A stretch of 64,000 bases of DNA from Pseudomonas sp. MM211 (GCF_020386635.1 NZ_CP081942.1:496001-560000), one strand, 5' to 3'. Positions 1 to 10,996 are shown, counted from the first letter of the stretch. Numbers and translations: made by a program. Notes: a model not told the origin generated them from the letters alone.

Positions 1-128
1 CGCTCCCATGCGTTGTTATCGAGCATCAAGCCTCCGAGCACCGACTGCTCGGCCTCGATCGAGTGCGGCGGCACTTTCAGGGCAGAGGTTTGCAGGTCGT
101 ACTGTTCAGTGATGCTGATGTCGTTCAT
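1..128 (-). CDS. dnaB: Replicative DNA helicase DnaB, N-terminal fragment (cut by window edge)
   Basis: The minus strand from the ATG at 128 reads MNDISITEQYDLQTSALKVP, followed by PPHSIEAEQSVLGGLMLDNN and AWER, and runs off the window. The PPHSIEAEQSVLGGL segment is the conserved start of the DnaB N-terminal domain, which contacts primase and the helicase loader. DnaB is the hexameric 5'-3' helicase at the replication fork. Only about 42 codons are present, so none of the RecA-like ATPase domain can be seen. It follows rplI in the same orientation, separated by a hairpin terminator (156–195), as in other Pseudomonas. Confidence 0.93.
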   Translation of the reverse strand, partial: MNDISITEQYDLQTSALKVPPHSIEAEQSVLGGLMLDNNAWE

Positions 129-155
129 GGGAGCCTGGAAAATATGCGTGCGTTG

Positions 156-195
156 AAAAACAAAAGGCACGGCATCGCTTTCGCAATGCCGTGCC
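156..195 (-). terminator. Rho-independent terminator after rplI
   Basis: Read on the minus strand, perfect 10-bp arms GGCACGGCAT and ATGCCGTGCC (166–175 and 186–195 on the plus strand) enclose a 10-nt loop and are followed by TTTTGTTTTT. This closes the rpsF–rpsR–rplI ribosomal operon just before dnaB. Confidence 0.85.
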
Positions 196-243
196 CGATG
201 TTAGCGGGATCGCACCTGAGTGCAAGCCCGCTGAGCAGCGCGA

Positions 244-690
244 TTAAGCAGCTACTACGACAACCTTAACGGTTGCTTCGACATCGCTGTGCAGGTGCAC
301 GGCTACGTCGTATTCGCCAACTTGGCGAATGGTGCCATTCGGCAGACGAACTTCAGCTTTGGCCACTTCAACGCCGGAGGCGGTCAGTGCGTCAGCGATG
401 TCGTGAGTACCGATGGAACCGAACAGCTTGCCTTCATCGCCCGCGGTAGCGGTGATGGTGACTTCCAGCTCGGCCAGCTGAGCAGCGCGAGTTTCAGCCG
501 AGGCTTTCTTGTCGGCAGCCGCTTTTTCCAGCTCAGCGCGACGTGCTTCGAAAGTAGCAACGTTGGCTTCGGTGGCAGCAGTAGCTTTGCCTTGCGGCAG
601 CAGGAAGTTACGGCCGTAACCGGCTTTAACGTTCACTTTATCGCCCAGGTTGCCCAGGTTGGCGACTTTTTCCAGCAGGATGACTTCCAT
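244..690 (-). CDS. rplI: 50S ribosomal protein L9
   Basis: 148 residues, the usual length for bacterial L9 (bL9). The N-terminal domain starts [19 protein letters not shown] and contains the signature [13 protein letters not shown], which binds 23S rRNA. A long charged connecting helix (about residues 41–75, rich in Ala/Glu/Lys) leads to the C-terminal domain with [17 protein letters not shown]9 sits at the base of the L1 stalk and helps frame maintenance. An AGAGGT ribosome binding site precedes the ATG. It is the last gene of the rpsF–rpsR–DUF2232–rplI series and ends at the hairpin 156–195. Confidence 0.98.
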   Translation of the reverse strand: MEVILLEKVANLGNLGDKVNVKAGYGRNFLLPQGKATAATEANVATFEARRAELEKAAADKKASAETRAAQLAELEVTITATAGDEGKLFGSIGTHDIADALTASGVEVAKAEVRLPNGTIRQVGEYDVAVHLHSDVEATVKVVVVAA

Positions 691-711
691 TTGGGTGTTA
701 CCTCTTAACTT

Positions 712-1605
712 TTAACCTTCACCGTTGGCAGAGCCCGAACCAGGCTTGTCCGCCAGACGATCACGAAAATCAAACAGACTATCGACGATGGCTAACACCA
801 CCAGCAAGGGAACGATCAGCTGCATGAATAGCAGCAGCGTGATGTACAGCCCGACCAGCCAAAACTTGGACAGTCGACCCTTGGCTACCAGCCCATGCAA
901 CAAGGCGATACCCGCAAATGCCAGCGGAACACTGCACAACGGCGTCAGCATCGCCATTTCGACACCCAGATTGGGCCCGAGCAGCATGCCGACCAGCAGT
1001 AACATCGCCAGCATCGGCGGAAATCTCAGTTCACGAAACTCGGAACCGAAACCTCCAGGGTTGTACAACGCCGCTTGCCAAAACCGCCCAAGCATCAGGC
1101 TTAGCAAGCTGACCACCTGCAGCAAAGCTGCCAGCAATCCGGTCAACACCGGTGCAATAAGACTTTGGAGGCGCGCCTGATCATCCACCGACATTTGCTG
1201 GTGAACGCCATCGAACATTTGCGGCAGCAGCTTGATCAGCTCCTGCGCCATGGCTTCGATGGGCGCGCGAAACGTTGCCCCCAATACCAGTCCATACACC
1301 AGGCCCAGTGCGACGCTAAACAACAGCACCCGTCTCCAGGAGTGACTGGCGCGCAATACGCACGCCAGCCCCAGCGCGCCCAGCAACACCAACAAGGTGC
1401 GCGGCTCGCCGAAGTACCACCAACCAATGGCCGGCAGTAACGCCCAGACGAGGATGCCAACGGCATCACCCAGACCACGCCGCAGAAGCACTAGGCATCC
1501 TGCAGCGGCACTCAACCAGAACAGCAGCGGCAATGCCGCAGAAGCGACCACTACAAAAGTGGCCTGCATACGGCCGCGCATAATGAATTCTGCCAAGGCG
1601 CGCAT
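712..1605 (-). CDS. DUF2232-type integral membrane protein
   Basis: 297 residues made mostly of hydrophobic segments: roughly seven or eight membrane helices, with stretches near residues 13–40, 45–65, 68–85, 91–112, 155–178, 195–215, 222–240 and 246–272. The C-terminal tail is polar (DFRDRLADKPGSGS). Length, composition and position between rpsR and rplI match the DUF2232/YybS-like protein found at this place in pseudomonads (PA4933 position, from memory). No catalytic motif is visible and the function is unknown. An AGGGA element precedes the ATG. Its place inside a ribosomal protein operon implies co-transcription with S6, S18 and L9 but does not prove a ribosome-related role. Confidence 0.8.
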   Translation of the reverse strand: MRALAEFIMRGRMQATFVVVASAALPLLFWLSAAAGCLVLLRRGLGDAVGILVWALLPAIGWWYFGEPRTLLVLLGALGLACVLRASHSWRRVLLFSVALGLVYGLVLGATFRAPIEAMAQELIKLLPQMFDGVHQQMSVDDQARLQSLIAPVLTGLLAALLQVVSLLSLMLGRFWQAALYNPGGFGSEFRELRFPPMLAMLLLVGMLLGPNLGVEMAMLTPLCSVPLAFAGIALLHGLVAKGRLSKFWLVGLYITLLLFMQLIVPLLVVLAIVDSLFDFRDRLADKPGSGSANGEG

Positions 1606-1641
1606 GCGATTTATCCCTTACTACTTGTCGATCGTCCGATC

Positions 1642-1872
1642 TTATCGGCCGTGACCGTCGGTGTAGGGCAGCAGGGCCAGGAAGCGGGCGCGCTTGATAG
1701 CGGTAGCCAGCTGACGCTGATAACGAGCCTTAGTACCGGTGATACGGCTAGGAACGATTTTGCCGGTTTCCGAGATGTAGGCTTTCAGAGTGTTGAGATC
1801 TTTGAAATCGATCTCTTTCACGTCTTCAGCGGTGAAACGGCAGAATTTACGACGACGGAAGAAACGTGCCAT
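1642..1872 (-). CDS. rpsR: 30S ribosomal protein S18
   Basis: 76 residues, the standard length of bS18. It begins [20 protein letters not shown] and contains [39 protein letters not shown] and [12 protein letters not shown], all characteristic of the family. S18 pairs with S6 on the platform of the 30S subunit. GAGGAG lies upstream of the ATG. It is 28 nt downstream of rpsF, consistent with one transcript. Confidence 0.98.
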   Translation of the reverse strand: MARFFRRRKFCRFTAEDVKEIDFKDLNTLKAYISETGKIVPSRITGTKARYQRQLATAIKRARFLALLPYTDGHGR

Positions 1873-1900
1873 GGGATTGGCTCCTCAAAAGATCCGTGGA

Positions 1901-2323
1901 TTACTCGTCAGCGTTGTCGCTGTCGTTGTTGTCACTGTCATCGCCGTCATTGGACTCGGCATTTTCAGGACGCTCACGACGCTCACGGCGCTCACTGCGG
2001 TTTTCTTCGGCCTTGAGCATCTCGGATTGACCGATAACGGCTTCTTCACGACGGATGACAAGGTTACGGATCACGGCATCGTTGTAGCGGAAGTTGTCTT
2101 CCAGCTCGGCCAGGGCCTTGCCGCTGCACTCAACGTTCAGCATCACGTAGTGAGCCTTGTGAACGTTGTTGATGGCGTAGGCCAGTTGACGACGGCCCCA
2201 ATCTTCCAGACGGTGGATTTGGCCGCCGTCTTCTTCGATCAGCTTGGTGTAACGCTCGACCATGCCGCCGACTTGCTCGCTCTGATCCGGGTGAACCAGA
2301 AAGATGATTTCGTAATGACGCAT
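1901..2323 (-). CDS. rpsF: 30S ribosomal protein S6
   Basis: 140 residues. The ferredoxin-like fold of bS6 is recognisable from [38 protein letters not shown] and [16 protein letters not shown]. After residue 105 the protein carries an Arg/Glu stretch and then a very acidic Asp/Asn/Ser tail ending NADE. Acidic S6 tails are known in proteobacteria; in E. coli the tail is extended with glutamates by RimK, and whether that applies here is not visible. An AAGGAG site precedes the ATG. The 185-nt leader (2324–2508) is where an S6:S18 autoregulatory RNA element would lie, but I could not establish its fold by eye. Confidence 0.97.
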   Translation of the reverse strand: MRHYEIIFLVHPDQSEQVGGMVERYTKLIEEDGGQIHRLEDWGRRQLAYAINNVHKAHYVMLNVECSGKALAELEDNFRYNDAVIRNLVIRREEAVIGQSEMLKAEENRSERRERRERPENAESNDGDDSDNNDSDNADE

Positions 2324-2508
2324 GAATGCTCCTTACGGGTTGTAGCCTGCCGCGAAATGCGATCAGACAAGGAGTGAATAACACTGTTGACTTGCTGAAA
2401 CGGTAAGGCGCGAACGCACCGACCCTACGGCAAGGGGCGACATTCTAGAGAAGCCCCCCACCGCACGCAAGGTGAACTGGTGATATTTTGAACAGCGGGC
2501 CGGAAGCT

Positions 2509-3258
2509 TCAGCTCTTGAGCGAACGCCGCTGGCGCAGCGCTTCGAACAAACAGATACCGGTGGCGACCGACACATTGAGGCTGCTGACGCTGCCAGCCA
2601 TGGGCAGCTTCACCAGATAATCACAGTGTTCACGGGTCAGGCGACGCATCCCCTTGCCCTCGGCGCCCATGATCAGCACCGTCGGGCCGGTCATATCCTG
2701 CTGGAACAACTCCTGCTCGGCTTCACCCGCGGTACCGACGATCCACAGACCGCGCTGCTGGAGCTTTTCGAGACTGCGTGCGAGGTTGGTCACTGCAACC
2801 AGCGGGATGACTTCGGCAGCGCCACAGGCCACCTTGCGCACTACCGGCGTCAGCGTTGCGGACTTGTCCTTGGGCACGATCACCGCCAGCGCACCAGCCG
2901 CATCGGCGGTACGCAGGCAGGCACCGAGGTTGTGCGGGTCGGTCACACCATCGAGCACCAGCAGCAGAGGTGGGCCTTCGCAACGGTCGAGCAACTCCTC
3001 GAGCATCGCCTCACCCCACACCTGGCTGGGGCTGACTTCAGCGACCACACCTTGATGCACGCCCTCGACCCAAGCATCCATTTCGCGACGCTCGCACTGG
3101 CCGACGGCGACGCGCGCCTGACCTGCCAGCTCGAGCAGAGGCTGAACACGAGGATCGCTACGGCCATCGGCCAGCCAGATCTGCTTCACACGCTTAGGGT
3201 GATGGCGCAACAACGCTTCCACGGCATGCAAACCGTAGATCTTTTCCAACTGACTCAT
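2509..3258 (-). CDS. rlmB: 23S rRNA (guanosine-2251-2'-O)-methyltransferase RlmB
   Basis: 249 residues, typical for RlmB/TrmH-family SPOUT methyltransferases. The N-terminal substrate-binding domain begins MSQLEKIYGLHAVEALLRH. The trefoil-knot catalytic domain shows motif 1 (DPHNLGACLRTADAAG), motif 2 (IMGAEGKGMRRLTRE) and motif 3 (KLPMAGSVSSLNVSVATGI), which bind S-adenosylmethionine. The enzyme 2'-O-methylates G2251 in the 23S rRNA P loop. Its ATG overlaps the rnr stop codon (ATGA), so the two genes are probably translationally coupled. Confidence 0.97.
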   Translation of the reverse strand: MSQLEKIYGLHAVEALLRHHPKRVKQIWLADGRSDPRVQPLLELAGQARVAVGQCERREMDAWVEGVHQGVVAEVSPSQVWGEAMLEELLDRCEGPPLLLVLDGVTDPHNLGACLRTADAAGALAVIVPKDKSATLTPVVRKVACGAAEVIPLVAVTNLARSLEKLQQRGLWIVGTAGEAEQELFQQDMTGPTVLIMGAEGKGMRRLTREHCDYLVKLPMAGSVSSLNVSVATGICLFEALRQRRSLKS

Positions 3259-5744
3259 GACTTGGCCTTGCTCTTCGATGGCCCCTTGCGATGCCGACTC
3301 GGCTTACCGCCCTTGTCCGATGCCTTGCTGGCGCCCTTATCCGATTTGGAATCGGCCAGCAGCGCCTTCTTCACATCACGGCTTTTCTGCACGTCCGTGT
3401 TGCTGGTAGAACCAGTTCGCGAACTCTTGCTGCCACGGCTGTCTCGACCAGAGGCACTACGCTTGCGAGTTGCCGGCGCTTCATCAACACCCTGGGCCAT
3501 CTCGAAATCGATCTTGCGCTCGTCTAGATCGACGCGCATGACCTTCACCGAAACGCTGTCGCCAAGTCGGAAACTGCGGCCACTGCGCTCACCGGCGAGG
3601 CGATGATGCACAGGATCGAAGTGGTAGTAGTCGCCCGGCAGCGCGGTGACATGCACCAGGCCTTCGACGTAGATATCTTTGAGCTCGACGAACAGACCGA
3701 AGCCAGTCACTGCGGTAATCACACCGGGGAAGGTTTCCCCAACGCGATCCTTCATGAACTCGCACTTGAGCCAGTTGACCACGTCACGCGTGGCCTCGTC
3801 GGCACGCCGCTCGGACATCGAGCACTGCTCGCCAAGCTGCTCAAGGATCGGCTCGTCATACGGATAGATACGCGCCTTGGGCATGCTGACCGCGCCGGCA
3901 CGCTGAACGTGAGGCGTGTCCTGCTTGGAGCGGATCACGCTGCGAATAGCACGATGAATCAGCAGATCCGGATAACGACGAATCGGCGAAGTGAAGTGCG
4001 CGTAAGCGTCGTAATTCAGGCCGAAGTGACCCTGATTGTCGGCGCTGTACACCGCCTGACTCAGCGAGCGCAGCATCACGGTCTGGATCAGTTGATAATC
4101 CGGACGCCCACGGACGCTCTCCAGCAGTGCCTGATAGTCCTTGGGCGACGGGCCGTCCTTGGACTTGCCACGGTGCAGAGAAAGGCCCAGCTCGGTGAGG
4201 AACCCCTTGAGTTTTTCCAGGCGCTCCGGCGGCGGGCCGTCGTGCACGCGGTACAACGCAGGAATGCCGTGCTTCTGCATGAACGCTGCAGTGGCCACGT
4301 TGGCCGCCAGCATGCACTCCTCGATCAGCTTGTGAGCATCGTTACGCTGAGTCGGACGAATCTCCGCGATCTTGCGTCCGGCGCCAAAAATGATGCGAGT
4401 TTCCTGGGTTTCGAAATCAATCGCACCACGCTCATGACGCGCCGCCAGCAGCACCTGATACAGCGAATACAACTGATTGAGGTGCGGCAGCACTTCTTTA
4501 TATTCGTTGCGTAGCGCTTTGCCTTCGCTGCTCTTCGGCTGCTCGAGCATGGCGCTGACCTTGTTGTAGGTCAGGCGCGCGTGGGAGTGAATAACCGCCT
4601 CGTAGAACTGATAGTCAGTCATCTTGCCGGTCTTGGAGATGGTGATCTCGCAGACCATGGCCAGACGGTCGACTTGCGGATTCAGCGAGCACAGGCCGTT
4701 GGACAACTCTTCCGGCAGCATCGGGATGACCCGCTCCGGGAAGTACACCGAGTTGCCACGCACCTGAGCCTCAGCATCCAGCGCCGAGCCGACCTTCACA
4801 TAATGCGAGACGTCGGCGATAGCGACGTAAAGCTTCCAGCCGCCCGAGAACAGCCGCCAGTTGCCGCCGTTCTTTTCGCAGTACACCGCATCGTCGAAGT
4901 CGCGCGCATCTTCACCATCGATGGTGACGAAGGGGATGTGCCGCATGTCGACACGATTTTCCTTGTCCTTCTCTTCGACTTCCGGCTTGAGCTTGCGCGC
5001 TTCCTTGACCACAGCTTCGGGCCAGACATGAGGAATGTCGTAGCTGCGCAACGCCACGTCGATCTCCATGCCCGGCGCCATGTAGTTGCCGACCACTTCG
5101 GTCACGTCGCCCTGGGGCTGAAAGCGCGGTGTTGGCCAGTGGGTGATCGTTACTTCGACAAACTGCCCCTGCTTGGCGCCACCATTACGGCCCGCCGTCA
5201 CCAGCACTTCTTGCTGGATCTTCGGGTTGTCGGGGATCACGAAGCCGATACCGCTCTCTTCGTAATAACGGCCAACGATGGTCTCGTGACCACGGGAGAT
5301 CACTTCGACAATCGCGCCTTCGCGACGACCACGGCGGTCGAGGCCGGAAACCCGGGCCAGTGCGCGGTCACCATCGAATACCATGCGCATCTGTGCCGGG
5401 CTAAGAAACAGATCATCGCTGGCATCATCGGGCACCAGAAAGCCGAAGCCGTCACGGTGGCCGCTGACACGACCGAGGATCAGGTCGAGCTTATCCACGG
5501 GCGCATATGTGCCGCGGCGCGTATAAATTAACTGACCGTCGCGCTCCATGGCGCGCAGCCGGCGACGCAGCGCCTCGGCCTGCTCTTCGCTGGCCAGCCC
5601 TAACTCGTCGAGCAGCTCCTCACGGTTGGCGGGGGAGCCGCGCTCAGCCAAGTGCTGAAGAATCAGCTCGCGGCTAGGGATGGGGTTGTCATACTTTTCC
5701 GCTTCACGAGCGGCCTCGGGATCGAGGGATTGCCAATCGGCCAT
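3255..5744 (-). CDS. rnr: Ribonuclease R
   Basis: 829 residues, the usual size of RNase R, a processive 3'-5' exoribonuclease that degrades structured RNA. Order: N-terminal helix-turn-helix region (about 20–85), two cold-shock-like domains, the RNB catalytic domain with the acidic cluster DGEDARDFDDAVY (near residue 275) and the DSPIRRYPDL-like element here written FTSPIRRYPDLLIHRAI, then an S1 domain (GETFPGVITAVTGFGLFVEL, near 670). The last 85 residues are Lys/Ser/Arg-rich and disordered-looking, as in E. coli RNase R. Translation starts at the ATG following AACAGGTTCTA. rlmB overlaps its end by 4 nt. Confidence 0.98.
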   Translation of the reverse strand: MADWQSLDPEAAREAEKYDNPIPSRELILQHLAERGSPANREELLDELGLASEEQAEALRRRLRAMERDGQLIYTRRGTYAPVDKLDLILGRVSGHRDGFGFLVPDDASDDLFLSPAQMRMVFDGDRALARVSGLDRRGRREGAIVEVISRGHETIVGRYYEESGIGFVIPDNPKIQQEVLVTAGRNGGAKQGQFVEVTITHWPTPRFQPQGDVTEVVGNYMAPGMEIDVALRSYDIPHVWPEAVVKEARKLKPEVEEKDKENRVDMRHIPFVTIDGEDARDFDDAVYCEKNGGNWRLFSGGWKLYVAIADVSHYVKVGSALDAEAQVRGNSVYFPERVIPMLPEELSNGLCSLNPQVDRLAMVCEITISKTGKMTDYQFYEAVIHSHARLTYNKVSAMLEQPKSSEGKALRNEYKEVLPHLNQLYSLYQVLLAARHERGAIDFETQETRIIFGAGRKIAEIRPTQRNDAHKLIEECMLAANVATAAFMQKHGIPALYRVHDGPPPERLEKLKGFLTELGLSLHRGKSKDGPSPKDYQALLESVRGRPDYQLIQTVMLRSLSQAVYSADNQGHFGLNYDAYAHFTSPIRRYPDLLIHRAIRSVIRSKQDTPHVQRAGAVSMPKARIYPYDEPILEQLGEQCSMSERRADEATRDVVNWLKCEFMKDRVGETFPGVITAVTGFGLFVELKDIYVEGLVHVTALPGDYYHFDPVHHRLAGERSGRSFRLGDSVSVKVMRVDLDERKIDFEMAQGVDEAPATRKRSASGRDSRGSKSSRTGSTSNTDVQKSRDVKKALLADSKSDKGASKASDKGGKPSRHRKGPSKSKAKS

Positions 5745-5853
5745 TAGAACCTGTTCACCTTATCTATAGAATCGGTTTTGCCATGTGTCTATTGAAGCGC
5801 GAAAGCGCCCTTCGGGTCAGCTTTCGACACGATTAATTTTTCGCTGACAGGGG

Positions 5854-5882
5854 TTTACAAGGTAAAAGCACGACCGTATAGT
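5854..5882 (+). promoter_or_regulatory. Sigma70-type promoter of the tRNA-Leu pair
   Basis: TTTACA (5854–5859) and TATAGT (5877–5882) are separated by exactly 17 nt. They are followed by a GC-rich discriminator (TCGCGCCC), the kind associated with stringent control of stable RNA genes. The tRNA starts 63 nt further on. Confidence 0.75.
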
Positions 5883-5945
5883 TCGCGCCCACAGCGTCGA
5901 GGAGACGTTGTAACACGGAATAGATGAGCAATCATCCGTTTCAGT

Positions 5946-6032
5946 GCCCAGGTGGCGGAATTGGTAGACGCGCTGGTTTCAGGTATCAGTGACCGCAAGG
6001 TCGTGGAAGTTCGAGTCTTCTCCTGGGCACCA
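5946..6032 (+). tRNA. tRNA-Leu (anticodon CAG), copy 1
   Basis: 87 nt including an encoded CCA. The acceptor arms GCCCAGG and CCTGGGC pair perfectly. The D-arm GCGGAATTGGTAGACGC is that of class II tRNA-Leu. The anticodon stem CTGGT/ATCAG encloses loop TTCAGGT with anticodon CAG (decodes CUG). The long variable arm GACCGCAAGGTC pairs with itself, and the T-loop is GTTCGAGTC. It is identical to the second copy, with 83 nt between them. Confidence 0.97.
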
Positions 6033-6115
6033 AATTTCGTGAAGTAGCTTGATAACCTACTTTGCAAATAACGGACGTAATGATCCGTACCGGCAACGGT
6101 GAACATTACTGCAGT

Positions 6116-6202
6116 GCCCAGGTGGCGGAATTGGTAGACGCGCTGGTTTCAGGTATCAGTGACCGCAAGGTCGTGGAAGTTCGAGTCTTCTCCTGGGCAC
6201 CA
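6116..6202 (+). tRNA. tRNA-Leu (anticodon CAG), copy 2
   Basis: Identical over all 87 nt to the copy at 5946–6032, including encoded CCA. The identity extends a few bases on each side (CAGT before, AAATT after), so this is a recent or homogenised tandem duplication. It is probably transcribed with copy 1 from the promoter at 5854–5882 and ends at the hairpin just downstream. Confidence 0.97.
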
Positions 6203-6207
6203 AATTC

Positions 6208-6237
6208 AAAAAACCGAGCCAATGGCTCGGTTTTTTA
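6208..6237 (+). terminator. Rho-independent terminator after the tRNA-Leu pair
   Basis: Arms AACCGAGCC and GGCTCGGTT enclose the loop AAT, preceded by an A run and followed by TTTTTT. The A-stem-T symmetry means it could also terminate weakly from the other strand. Confidence 0.88.
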
Positions 6238-6318
6238 TTGCCTGCAGAAAAATGCTTGCTGCAGGCAATAACGAAGAGGCCCGACAATCGCCAGGCCCGT
6301 TTCAACAGCGACGCCAGC

Positions 6319-8253
6319 TTAAACCTTGAACTGCCCGAGGCTGGCCTTCAACTGTCCTGCCAGACCATCGAGCACGCGACCGCTATTGGCCGTCGCGGCC
6401 ACCGCCTCGGCCGCACGCTGAGCCTCGGAATGAATCACCTCGACTCGCCCGCGCACCGCATCGGCGCCTTCGGCCTGGTGAGCCGCCGCCTGGGTCGCCG
6501 TATTGATCGCGCCATGCACGTCCTCCACGGAACACTGCACAGCCTGCTGAATACGCGCACTTTCGCGCAGCGCCGCCAGCCCCTGATCAGCCTGCTGACC
6601 GGCCTGGGCAATCGCACTAACCGCCTCGCGAGCGCCCTGCTGCAAGGCAACGATATGCGACTGGATATCGCCGGTCGACTGCTGAGTCTTGCTGGCCAAC
6701 GCCCGCACCTCGTCAGCCACTACAGCGAAACCGCGACCACTCTCCCCCGCACGCGCCGCCTCGATCGCGGCATTCAGGGCGAGCAAGTTGGTTTGCTCGG
6801 CGATAGAGCGGATAACCGTCAGCACCACCTCAATCTGCTCGCTCTGCTTGGCCAGCCGCTCGATTACCGCCGAGCCAGCATCAACGCGCTGAACCAGCTC
6901 CTCAATGGAACCCCCGACCCGCTTGGCGATGGTGGCATTTTCCTGGGTTGCCTGACGAATCGCCTCGACCCTCTGCAAAGCTTCCTGCATGGCGCGACTC
7001 TCGGCTTGCGCTTCGTCGGCCATCGCCGCCAGCGCCTGCAGGCTGGCCGCCACCTCATCCCGCTGCCTTTTCGCTGCGGACTCTGCCGCAGCGCTACGCG
7101 CCGTCAACGCACTGATTTCCTGACCGGTACGCACGGCCACCTCGCCAGCCTCGCGCACGATGGGCTGCAATTTGGCGACGAAACGATTGACCGCCGACGC
7201 CATTTCACCGACTTCGTCACGACTGTCGATCTCGATACGCCGGGTCAGGTCACCCTCGCCCGCCGCCAGGTCGTCGAGCGCGGCGATCAAGGTACGCAAA
7301 CGCACCACCACGCGGCGACCGAGCACGATGGCCAGAGCCAGCAGCACCCCCAGACCGACCACAGCCAGCCCCAGCCCGATGCGCCAACGCAAATTCGAGG
7401 CCGCCGCATCGACTGCCGCACTGGTATTGGCCGACATCCCTTGCGCCGCCTGCTGCGCCGCAGCCAGGCGCGCCGACAATGCAGCGGCGCTATCGGTGGA
7501 AGCACCGGCAAGGCTATCGGCAACCAACTGACCGCCGCTGGCCAGCAACGCCTCGAAGCGTGAATCGATAGCAGCCAGCTCGGCATCGATGGCGGACGTG
7601 GACACGCCCATCAGCACTTTGCCAATCTCCACCCCGTTGGGACTGATACCGGCTTCGACGAAGTACACGGTAGGATCGCTCTTGGCAGCGTCGATGACCT
7701 TATCCAACGCGCGCTCACCCGCCCCTTTCTCGAGCATGGCCTTGACCTGCTCGTTCTGGCGGTTGAGGTAACGGGTCAAATGGTTACCCTCGGCATCGTC
7801 GTAGATGACGAAAAGCACATTGGGGTTACGCTGCGCACGCCGCGCGAACTCGGACAGCGCCGGCACATCGGAATCCCACATGGCTCGCGGCGCCACAGCA
7901 GCGAGCAATTGCGCCAGATCATTGGCGGAATCCTTCAGGCTTTTCTCCAGACTGGCACGTATTTGCACACGCTCGTCACCCAGCCGACTCGAAAGCCCCG
8001 CAGAAAGACTCTCCCGAGTACGCACCGAGAGCCCGCCCAGACTCGCAGAGACCTCCTGATTAGCCTGTTCCAGCTCACTGGAAAGGCGCCCGGCATCGCT
8101 GCCCAGCTGCCGCTCCAGATCAGTCACCAGGCGGTCTACCGTACTACGGGTCAACGCCAATACCAGCAGCACCTGAACGAACAGCGCGATACCCAGCGCA
8201 ATGAACACCGGCAGCAATAGACGACTGCGAAATAGCGACAGAACAGCAACCAC
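6319..8253 (-). CDS. Methyl-accepting chemotaxis protein
   Basis: 644 residues if translation starts at the GTG at 8253, chosen because GGAGG lies 7 nt upstream; the frame stays open further 5' without a comparable site. Order: first membrane helix (about 11–33), a long periplasmic region (about 35–310) with coiled-coil-prone Ala/Ser/Leu stretches and one compact middle part, second membrane helix (about 313–335), HAMP domain, then a cytoplasmic signalling domain with the invariant hairpin [19 protein letters not shown] and [15 protein letters not shown]. It should signal through CheA/CheW; the ligand cannot be told. It lies between the tRNA pair and purA, behind the purA terminator, so it is its own unit. 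Confidence 0.93.
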   Translation of the reverse strand: MVAVLSLFRSRLLLPVFIALGIALFVQVLLVLALTRSTVDRLVTDLERQLGSDAGRLSSELEQANQEVSASLGGLSVRTRESLSAGLSSRLGDERVQIRASLEKSLKDSANDLAQLLAAVAPRAMWDSDVPALSEFARRAQRNPNVLFVIYDDAEGNHLTRYLNRQNEQVKAMLEKGAGERALDKVIDAAKSDPTVYFVEAGISPNGVEIGKVLMGVSTSAIDAELAAIDSRFEALLASGGQLVADSLAGASTDSAAALSARLAAAQQAAQGMSANTSAAVDAAASNLRWRIGLGLAVVGLGVLLALAIVLGRRVVVRLRTLIAALDDLAAGEGDLTRRIEIDSRDEVGEMASAVNRFVAKLQPIVREAGEVAVRTGQEISALTARSAAAESAAKRQRDEVAASLQALAAMADEAQAESRAMQEALQRVEAIRQATQENATIAKRVGGSIEELVQRVDAGSAVIERLAKQSEQIEVVLTVIRSIAEQTNLLALNAAIEAARAGESGRGFAVVADEVRALASKTQQSTGDIQSHIVALQQGAREAVSAIAQAGQQADQGLAALRESARIQQAVQCSVEDVHGAINTATQAAAHQAEGADAVRGRVEVIHSEAQRAAEAVAATANSGRVLDGLAGQLKASLGQFKV

Positions 8254-8371
8254 GGGAAATCCTCCGACCGCCAGAGCAGCGGCAACTTCAAGGTAGGATA
8301 ATGACAAAGCAAGGCGCGTGCCGAATGACAGCACATCGCCACATCAACCCGAGTATAAGTGCCAGCAAAAT

Positions 8372-8403
8372 GAAAACGGGCCGCACAAAGGCGACCCGTT
8401 TTC
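8372..8403 (-). terminator. Probable terminator after purA
   Basis: Inverted arms GAAAACGGG (8372–8380) and CCCGTTTTC (8395–8403) with a 14-nt loop lie 38 nt beyond the purA stop codon. On the minus strand the 3' arm itself ends in TTTTC ATTTT. It separates purA from the chemoreceptor gene. Confidence 0.6.
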
Positions 8404-8440
8404 ATGACGTGCTCACGACTCCGAGGGGAGCCGCCGACAC

Positions 8441-9766
<1,326 letters not shown>

Positions 9767-9812
9767 TCACGGCCGGCGAAAGTAATTCAGAATAGACGAC
9801 CACAGCGGTCGC

Positions 9813-10996
9813 TCAGTCCAGTGCCAGCACTTGCCAGCGACCGTCACGCAATAACAGTTGGCGATCACAGCGGGCCTGCTCGGCCTCGCTCAGCTCCTGA
9901 CCCGGCAATGCCTGTACCACACGCTCACCCTCGGCGCGCAGACGACGAACCGCCTGCCACAGGTAAACGTCATGGCTGTCCGGGACCAGATGCCAGCGGG
10001 CTCTTCGCCGAGCGGCATATTGCCCAGACTTACCAGCGTCTTCAGGTCGGTGGAGAAGCCGGTGGCCGGGCGAGCGCGACCGAAGTCAGCGCCAATGTCG
10101 TCATAACGGCCGCCCTGAGCGATCGCCTGGCCAACGGCCGGCACGAACGCGGCGAACACCACACCCGTGTGGTAGTGATAACCACGCAGCTCGCCCAGGT
10201 CGAAGTACAGCGGCAGCTCCGGATAACGCAACTCCAGCGCATCGGCGATGGCCAGCAAATCATCCAGCGCAGCGTGCACGTCATCCGGCGCCTCGACCAG
10301 ACAGGCCTGAGCCAGATCCAGCACATCACGCCCGCCACACAACTCGCCGAGCGCACGCAACATGCGCCGCAGTGCGTCCGGGAGCGAGTCGGTCAGGGCA
10401 TCGATCTCGTCCATGGCCTTGCGCTGCAAGGCGTCGAACAGCTGTTGCTCGACCTCCCCGGACAGCTCGGCGGCACGCGCCAGACCGCGGTAGATACCGA
10501 CATGACCAAGATCCATGTGCACATCCGGCACCTCGGCCAACTCCAGGGTATCGACCAGCAGGCTGATCACTTCGACGTCGCTGGCCGGGCTGGCATCGCC
10601 ATACAACTCGGCGCCAAGCTGGATCGGACTGCGCGAAGTAGTCAGCGCACGCGGCTGCGCATGCAGCACGCTACCGGCATAGCAGAGCCTGCTCGGGCCC
10701 TCGCGACGCAGCGTATGCGCATCGATGCGTGCCACTTGCGGCGTGATGTCGGCGCGAAAGCCCATCTGCCGGCCGGACAACGGATCGGTCACCTTGAAGG
10801 TGCGCAGATCCAGATCCTGCCCGGCGCCGGTCAACAGCGACTCCAGGTACTCGATATGAGGGGTTACCACGAATTCATAGCCCCAGCGCTGGAACAGATC
10901 CAACACCTGACGACGCGCAACTTCGATGCGCGCCGCTTCCGGAGGCAATACTTCTTCGATCCCATCTGGCAGCAGCCAGCGGTCTACGGTCGCCAT
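9813..10996 (-). pseudogene. hisZ: ATP phosphoribosyltransferase regulatory subunit HisZ, with a one-base frameshift
   Basis: From the ATG at 10996 ([19 protein letters not shown]) the frame encodes a HisRS-like domain lacking tRNA-charging function, including [17 protein letters not shown] and [17 protein letters not shown]. After Trp337 (codon 9988–9986) the frame is wrong and would end near 9890. One base lower, the expected C-terminus resumes as [20 protein letters not shown] and ends VLALD at the stop 9813. With one base restored the product is 394 residues, the length I recall for Pseudomonas HisZ. The gap falls in TGGTCCCGG, where adding a G or a C repairs it. HisZ activates short-form HisG in histidine synthesis. 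This may be a sequencing error rather than real inactivation. Confidence 0.85.

Noticed and set aside
2324..2508. S6:S18 autoregulatory leader of rpsF
   Set aside because: The position fits, but I could not confirm the required bulged CCG stem by eye, so it is not listed as a feature.
5946..6202. tRNA-Leu pair as an integrated-element attachment site
   Set aside because: No integrase, excisionase or foreign cargo follows; the neighbouring genes are conserved core genes.
6238..7563. A 441-codon plus-strand open frame
   Set aside because: It is antisense to the chemoreceptor gene, whose HAMP and signalling motifs are unmistakable.
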